In this document: in pieces, positions 14,221 to 18,995 of the stretch | Layout of the letters: every line of letters begins with the position of its first letter | Position numbering within the stretch: position 1 is the first letter of the stretch | NCBI GenBank assembly: GCA_018263405.1 | Contig: JAANXG010000077.1 | Location: forward strand, 1 to 18,995 | Reading direction: 5' to 3' | Length of the DNA stretch: 18,995 nt | From: Gammaproteobacteria bacterium | Lineage (GTDB): Bacteria > Pseudomonadota > Gammaproteobacteria > Arenicellales > JAANXG01 | The notes under the pieces: model-generated | The model's input: the letters and a program-made list of their open reading frames with translations, nothing else | Told to the model about the DNA's origin: nothing | Database searches by the model: none | Translations under genes and position numbers: made by a program

Positions 14221-16503
14221 TTACTGAAAAAACCGTCCTAGAGTAAACTGAACCCGCTGTATGTCATCGCCATCCTTATCATTGAGCGGTTTCGCAACGC
14301 TCAGCGCGAGAGGCCCAAGTGGCGAAAACCAACTAAACGCGAGGCCGGCCGAATATCGGATATCCCCCAGGTCCAGATCTTCATCCGGACCGTAGACCTG
14401 GCCGCCGTCGATAAAAAAGCTGAACCGTTTATCCTCGCCGGCGTCGCCGGGCAACGGTATCATAAATTCGATGTTCCCCAGTATTCGGCGGTCTCCGCCA
14501 AGAGTCTCCGGCGTATCGCCACTGTCCCTCGGGCCCAGGGAGCGCGCATCGTAACCGCGTACCGTGCTGGCACCTCCCGCGAAAAAGTTCTCAAAGAACG
14601 GCAATTCGCCCTCTCCGCCGTAACTGTCGCCGTATCCCACTTCACCGCTGGCTTTTAATATCAAAAATTCCGCAAACGGAAAGTACGTATCGTTCCTTGC
14701 CGTCAGCTTGTAATACTCCAAATCGCTCGGCGGGGTCGAAACCTCCCAGGTCAAACGCCGCAAACTGCCTTCGCTGGGAAACAATCGGCTATCCCGCGTA
14801 TCGTGGGAAAAGTTACCGGTCACTTTCAGTATATCGTTTTCCGCCGATTCCTCGATAAAATCCGCAATTTCCGGTGGCGTATCCAGCGTCGATTCTAGTT
14901 CGACTTTTTCAACCTGCACCCCCACGCCGATATTCGTAAACTCGCTCAGGGGGAAACCAAAATTCATGCCGCCACCAAGCGTATCCATCACGTACGCGGC
15001 TGTATCCGCTTCCTCGGCGTCGATCTCCCGCTGGAACAGCGTGAACCCCCTGCTGATTCCATTGATGGTCCAATAGGGATTCAAATACCGAAGTTGGAGT
15101 CGCTGCGTCACCGATGAATTGTCCGCGACGAGGCTGAGTTCACGGCCGGTTCCAAACAGATTCTCCTGCGACAACTGGCCCTGAAGCAATATTCCATCCG
15201 CATCGGAAAAACCAACTCCAATCAAAACACTGCCGGTCGAACGTTCTTCGACTTTGACATTAACATCAACCTGATCGGGACTGCCCGGGACGGATTCCGT
15301 GTCGATGGCGACCCGACTGAAAAACCCCGTTCGATCCAACCGCGTTTTGGACCGTTGCACCTCTTGAGTCGAATACCAGGCTCCTTCAAGTTGCCGCATT
15401 TCACGACGAATCACTTCGTCATGCGTCACGCGATTGCCGGTAATATCGATACGTCGTACGTATACGCGCCGTCCGGGATCGATCACCAAGTCGAGAGATA
15501 CGGTATTGTCTTCCTCGTTGATCCGTGGAATGGAGTTAACATTCGCAAAAGCATAGCCGTCATCCCCCAACCGGTTCACAATGGCCTCGCGGGATTCACT
15601 GACGTCTCGCTGTGAAAATACCTCCTCCGGTTTAATTGTCACCAGCTTAACCAACTCCTCTTCCGGCACGGTAAAACGTCCCTTTACGGCGAAGTCGGAC
15701 ACCGTATACCGCTCCCCCTCGTGTACATTCACGGTTACAAAAATATCTTTTTTGTCCGCAGATATCGTGACCTGCGTGGATTCGATCTCGAAGTTCAAGT
15801 AGCCCTTGTCCTGATAGAAGCTCCGCAACGCTTCCAGGTCCGCTTGAAGCTGCTGGCGGGAGTATTCATCATTGGGCGAAAAAAGAAAAAGCCGCCTTTT
15901 TGTTGACAGTTCGAATTCGTCCTTGAGTTCTTTTTCGGAAAACTCTTCGTTGCCAACAAGATTGATGCGTTCAATTTTCGCCGTCTTTCCTTCACGAACC
16001 TCGATTTTAACGTCGACTCTATTGTTATTCGAGGGAGTAACTTCGCTTTCAATCTCCGCGGCGTATTTACCGATCGAAAAATACTGGGATTTCAGTTCCT
16101 GTATTACTTTATCCAGCACGGAGGGATTAAACACACGCCCCTTTCCAAGGCCTAAATTATTTAATTGCTCACGTGTTGTATCTTCGTCAAGCTCATCCAA
16201 GCCTACCAATTCAATGCCGGCAATGGACGGACTCTCTTTAACCGACACCACGAGTGTCGAACCATCTTTGCTCAGGACCACATCCTGAAAAAACCCGGTA
16301 CCAAAAAGTACTTTGATTGCTTCACGGGCGAATTCGTCGTCAACCTCGTCGCCGACCTTGATCGGCAAATAATTAAACACGGTGCCGGCGGATACGTGCT
16401 GTAGACCTTCCACTTCTATGTCTTCAACGACAAACGGCTCGATCGCGTGGACGGAAAATGAAAAGCCAAAAAGTAGTATCAGTCCTGCGAGTATTTTTTT
16501 CAT
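14221..16503 (-). CDS. bamA: Outer membrane protein assembly factor BamA
   Basis: BamA is the central Omp85 barrel that folds and inserts outer-membrane beta-barrel proteins. The precursor has 760 residues (E. coli 810). The signal peptide is MKKILAGLILLFGFSFSVHA, cleaved after residue 20. Five POTRA domains fill about 22-420, the first beginning FVVEDIEVEGLQ. The C-terminal barrel includes VRGY (648-651), equivalent to the VRGF of loop L6 whose Arg is nearly invariant. The protein ends FTLGRFFQ: a Gln follows the aromatic residue that normally ends the beta-signal. The ATG start is certain from the signal peptide. It lies 52 bp after rseP, the conserved order. Confidence 0.98.
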   Translation of the reverse strand: MKKILAGLILLFGFSFSVHAIEPFVVEDIEVEGLQHVSAGTVFNYLPIKVGDEVDDEFAREAIKVLFGTGFFQDVVLSKDGSTLVVSVKESPSIAGIELVGLDELDEDTTREQLNNLGLGKGRVFNPSVLDKVIQELKSQYFSIGKYAAEIESEVTPSNNNRVDVKIEVREGKTAKIERINLVGNEEFSEKELKDEFELSTKRRLFLFSPNDEYSRQQLQADLEALRSFYQDKGYLNFEIESTQVTISADKKDIFVTVNVHEGERYTVSDFAVKGRFTVPEEELVKLVTIKPEEVFSQRDVSESREAIVNRLGDDGYAFANVNSIPRINEEDNTVSLDLVIDPGRRVYVRRIDITGNRVTHDEVIRREMRQLEGAWYSTQEVQRSKTRLDRTGFFSRVAIDTESVPGSPDQVDVNVKVEERSTGSVLIGVGFSDADGILLQGQLSQENLFGTGRELSLVADNSSVTQRLQLRYLNPYWTINGISRGFTLFQREIDAEEADTAAYVMDTLGGGMNFGFPLSEFTNIGVGVQVEKVELESTLDTPPEIADFIEESAENDILKVTGNFSHDTRDSRLFPSEGSLRRLTWEVSTPPSDLEYYKLTARNDTYFPFAEFLILKASGEVGYGDSYGGEGELPFFENFFAGGASTVRGYDARSLGPRDSGDTPETLGGDRRILGNIEFMIPLPGDAGEDKRFSFFIDGGQVYGPDEDLDLGDIRYSAGLAFSWFSPLGPLALSVAKPLNDKDGDDIQRVQFTLGRFFQ

Positions 16504-16555
16504 TTCGATGTCTGTCTGATCGTTATTGTGGCAGTGGGCTTTGGCGTGCCCGCAA

Positions 16556-17920
16556 TTACTGCAACAACCGGACTATATCATTGTAGAAAGCCAAACTCAT
16601 AAGCGCGAACAACATTGCCAAGCCGATCTGCTGTCCCCAAAGCAACACTTGCTTGGAAGGAGGGCCCCCCGTTACGGCCTCCATTGCGTAGTACAACAGG
16701 TGCCCGCCATCCAATACCGGAATCGGCAGCAGATTGAGAACGCCCAGACTGATGCTCACGATCGCCAAAAACAGAAAAAATCTGTCCCACCCTACCTGGA
16801 CGCTATCGCCGGCAAACTGCGCGATCGTCAGGGGGCCGCTTATATTTTTCGCCGATACTTCCAAAGTGACAATTTTTGCCAGCATTTTCAGGGTCAGTAC
16901 AGACATGACCCACACACTCCCCGCGCTTTTCGCCACGGCGTCGACAGGGCCATATGTTACATGCACGCGGTATTCCTCCGGTATGGACACGGGTTTCGGA
17001 GAGATACCTATGCGCCCAATCGTGGTGTCCCGCACTTCCACGGGCTCCGGCCGTAATCTAACTTCCAGGCGCTGGTTGCTTCGTTCCAGGGTCACAATCG
17101 TGGATCGGCCGGCCAGCGGCCGCACGGCATCCACGAGTCCGCGCCAGTTTTCAATGCGTTTATCCCCCATGGCTACGATTCGATCTCCCACCCGAAGTGC
17201 GGACCGCCCGGCTGGAGAATCTTCCTGAATAGATCCAATAACGGGTGGAATTTCCGGGATATACCCATACAGGCCAATACCGTTTTCCAGCAGCCCGGCG
17301 TCAAGTTCACGCAACGGTACTGCATCGAGGTGCAAACGGCGCAGCGCGATTTCTCCCTCCTGTGTGCGCACCTGAACGGGTACCGAATTCCGTGCCAACG
17401 CTCGATTAAAGAGATACAGTCGATGCTCGTTCCAACTGCGAGTTGCTTTGCCGTCGATCTTGAGAATTTCGTCGCCGACTTTGAACCCACCCCGCTCTGC
17501 GAGGGATCCGTCCACCACGGCGCCGACGATCGGCTTGACGCCATCGATGCCCGCCATGAATACGAACCAGTAGGCTACGAACGCAAACAGAAAGTTGAAC
17601 AATGGGCCCGCCACAACAACAGCGGTGCGTTTCCACAGGGCCTGGCGGTTAAAGGCCCGATGCGCCTCATGCTCGGGTATGTTTTCATCTTCTGTCTCAT
17701 CGAGCATTTTGACATAGCCGCCGAACGGCAAGGCGGCGATCGCATACTCGATTCCGTCCCGGCCTACCCGCGACCATAAAGGCCGGCCGAAGCCGATGGA
17801 AAACTTCAAAACCTTTACTCCAAGCCGGCGCGCGACCCAGAAGTGCCCGAATTCATGGACGGCGACGAGTAACCCAATGGCCAGAATAAATCCAGCGATG
17901 CTGAACAAAAAATCGTTCAT
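16556..17920 (-). CDS. rseP: RIP metalloprotease RseP (site-2 protease)
   Basis: RseP is an inner-membrane zinc protease that makes the second cut in the anti-sigma factor RseA, after DegS, freeing sigma-E; it also degrades leftover signal peptides. It has 454 residues (E. coli 450). The first membrane helix holds HEFGH with H22, E23 and H26, the same numbers as in E. coli. A membrane helix with VVAGPLFNF lies near 105-125. Two periplasmic PDZ domains follow (about 128-210 and 222-305, the GGFKVGDEIL and ALRVGDRIV segments). The LDGGH motif holds the third zinc ligand D404. The last helix is near the C-terminus. It is 52 bp after cdsA and directly before bamA, whose folding defects feed the stress pathway RseP serves. 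Confidence 0.98.
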   Translation of the reverse strand: MNDFLFSIAGFILAIGLLVAVHEFGHFWVARRLGVKVLKFSIGFGRPLWSRVGRDGIEYAIAALPFGGYVKMLDETEDENIPEHEAHRAFNRQALWKRTAVVVAGPLFNFLFAFVAYWFVFMAGIDGVKPIVGAVVDGSLAERGGFKVGDEILKIDGKATRSWNEHRLYLFNRALARNSVPVQVRTQEGEIALRRLHLDAVPLRELDAGLLENGIGLYGYIPEIPPVIGSIQEDSPAGRSALRVGDRIVAMGDKRIENWRGLVDAVRPLAGRSTIVTLERSNQRLEVRLRPEPVEVRDTTIGRIGISPKPVSIPEEYRVHVTYGPVDAVAKSAGSVWVMSVLTLKMLAKIVTLEVSAKNISGPLTIAQFAGDSVQVGWDRFFLFLAIVSISLGVLNLLPIPVLDGGHLLYYAMEAVTGGPPSKQVLLWGQQIGLAMLFALMSLAFYNDIVRLLQ

Positions 17921-17972
17921 GAAAGGAATACTAATGCTGTTTCAATACCGGGGAACTTGACCACCGAACTTA

Positions 17973-18809
17973 TCACGCCGCAGCGGAGCTAAACCACCAC
18001 AACCACCCAAGGGTGAAAAACGGCGCACCGGCGGTCATACTGTCAATCCGATCCAATACCCCGCCATGACCGGGCAACAATCCACCGCTGTCTTTTACAT
18101 TAGCCAGCCGTTTCCAATTGCTCTCGAACAAGTCCCCGAACACCGACATCAGGGCCACCGCCACACTGAATAATATCAATCCGGACCCGTGGCGCGTGTT
18201 CAGACCCCAAAGGGCGCCGAAAGCACCAGCTACAATCGCTGCCGCGGCCAGCGCCCCGGCGACGCCTTCCAGGGTTTTACCGGGACTAATAGCCGGGGCC
18301 AGTTTTCGGCGTCCCCAGCGCCTCCCCGCGAAATATGCGCCGGTATCGGCGGCCCAGATCAATAAGAACAGCATTACGGCCGCCATCGGTTCGTCATACT
18401 GCAGGACGAAAATGGCCAACCAAGCCGGTACCAGCGTCCAGACGCCGCATAACCAGCGCACGGGGTTGGGCCAGGAGAGTGGAAAGCGGCGCCGGCGGTG
18501 AAATAACGACCCCGCCACCACCAACCAGATCGCGCACGTCAGAATAAAAGCCGGTTCGGAGACCGAGTCGCGATATTGAAATCCTGCGATCATCGTCAGG
18601 AAAACTACAACCACCGCCGACATTTTCAGCCGTCTGTCATCGTAGCCGGATAAGGCGGTCCATTCCCAGCTTCCTGCCAGAACAACCAGCCCGATGAGAG
18701 CCGCGAAATAGTGTTCGGAAAGCTTCAATACCCCGAATAGAAACAACGGCCCCAGAAAGGCCGCTGTCAACACCCGGGGATTAGGGCTCGCGCAAAAATA
18801 ACTTCCCAT
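17973..18809 (-). CDS. cdsA: Phosphatidate cytidylyltransferase (CDP-diglyceride synthase)
   Basis: CdsA makes CDP-diacylglycerol from phosphatidate and CTP, the branch point to all major phospholipids. It is a polytopic inner-membrane protein; at least seven hydrophobic stretches are visible. The family signature lies at about 230-257: S, KR, KDSGGLLPGHGG, then DRIDS. Length from the ATG at 18809 is 278 residues (E. coli 285). A GTG at 18833 would add eight residues; the ATG is preferred because family members begin close to the RVLTA segment. It heads the visible gene run. uppS, usually just upstream, is not seen in the 186 bp available. Confidence 0.96.
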   Translation of the reverse strand: MGSYFCASPNPRVLTAAFLGPLFLFGVLKLSEHYFAALIGLVVLAGSWEWTALSGYDDRRLKMSAVVVVFLTMIAGFQYRDSVSEPAFILTCAIWLVVAGSLFHRRRRFPLSWPNPVRWLCGVWTLVPAWLAIFVLQYDEPMAAVMLFLLIWAADTGAYFAGRRWGRRKLAPAISPGKTLEGVAGALAAAAIVAGAFGALWGLNTRHGSGLILFSVAVALMSVFGDLFESNWKRLANVKDSGGLLPGHGGVLDRIDSMTAGAPFFTLGWLWWFSSAAA

Positions 18810-18879
18810 TTTCACATCCCGTCTTCGGGCCACCTTTGAATGATCCTCAATCGCAAAATCCTCATATCAGCCCTGCTAG

Positions 18880-18995
18880 GAGCCTGTCGGACTTAGGATG
18901 AATCTACTGCGGCGGCGGGAGATCGGCCCACTTTCCCGATTTATTTCGTTAAATAGCTGGCTATTCGCCTCAATAAATCGAAAAATTGGTCTCGA
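18880..18995. repeat. Palindromic sequence upstream of cdsA, possible end of a mobile element, cut by the window edge
   Basis: From about GGAGCCTGTCGGACTTAGG onward the sequence is not gene-like. It contains a nested palindrome: CGATTTATT (18937-18945) pairs with AATAAATCG (18972-18980), and inside that AATAGC (18952-18957) pairs with GCTATT (18960-18965). The combination of a CTGTCGGACTT-type end and an internal palindrome recalls the non-coding ends of insertion sequences, but this is from memory and no transposase is visible. One minus-strand frame is open for 39 codons (18995-18879) without resemblance to UppS. Confidence 0.4.

Noticed and set aside
1..18995. CRISPR array, tRNA or rRNA genes, phage or defence genes
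   Set aside because: No regularly spaced short direct repeats, no cloverleaf-like or rRNA-like sequence and no such protein families were seen in any spacer.

Overview
The window is a conserved gammaproteobacterial housekeeping block. All fourteen recognisable protein genes lie on the minus strand. Read in the direction of transcription (high to low coordinates) the order is cdsA, rseP, bamA, ompH/skp, fabZ, lpxA, lpxB, rnhB, dnaE, accA, tilS, pyrG, kdsA, eno. The cdsA-to-accA order is the classical Escherichia coli one, and accA-tilS-pyrG-kdsA-eno is the extension found in Pseudomonas-like and many other gammaproteobacteria. I therefore infer a Gram-negative gammaproteobacterium with LPS and a BAM machine, of middling GC by eye. 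I cannot name a genus.

Layout. 17973-18809 cdsA (phospholipid precursor) and 16556-17920 rseP (site-2 protease of envelope stress). 13530-16503 bamA and ompH/skp (outer-membrane protein assembly). 11004-13485 fabZ, lpxA, lpxB (fatty acid and lipid A synthesis). 6617-10682 rnhB and dnaE (replication). 154-6511 accA, tilS, pyrG, kdsA, eno (fatty acid initiation, tRNA-Ile lysidinylation, CTP, KDO and glycolysis). Most junctions are 10-110 bp or overlap, so long polycistronic transcripts are likely. The main spacers are rnhB/lpxB (321 bp), tilS/pyrG (154 bp), bamA/ompH, accA/dnaE and the region upstream of cdsA. Many of the genes feed the envelope: CdsA and AccA/FabZ for phospholipid, LpxA/LpxB/KdsA for LPS, PyrG for the CTP used by CdsA and by CMP-KDO synthesis, and BamA/Skp/RseP for protein assembly and its surveillance.

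Departures from the textbook cluster. (1) lpxD, normally between skp and fabZ, is absent. (2) No uppS tail is visible upstream of cdsA; that flank holds a palindromic sequence resembling the end of a mobile element. (3) KdsA carries the full metal-ligand set of the metal-dependent class. (4) LpxA has isoleucine at the acyl-chain ruler position. (5) A dispersed palindromic repeat occurs as one full copy (10779-10943), one half copy (38-129), one degenerate half arm (6527-6571) and a 20-bp end (1454-1473), all in spacers. This repeat family is the least explained thing in the window.

No RNA genes, CRISPR array, phage genes, transposase or defence genes were found. I see no evidence for a novel multi-gene system here.
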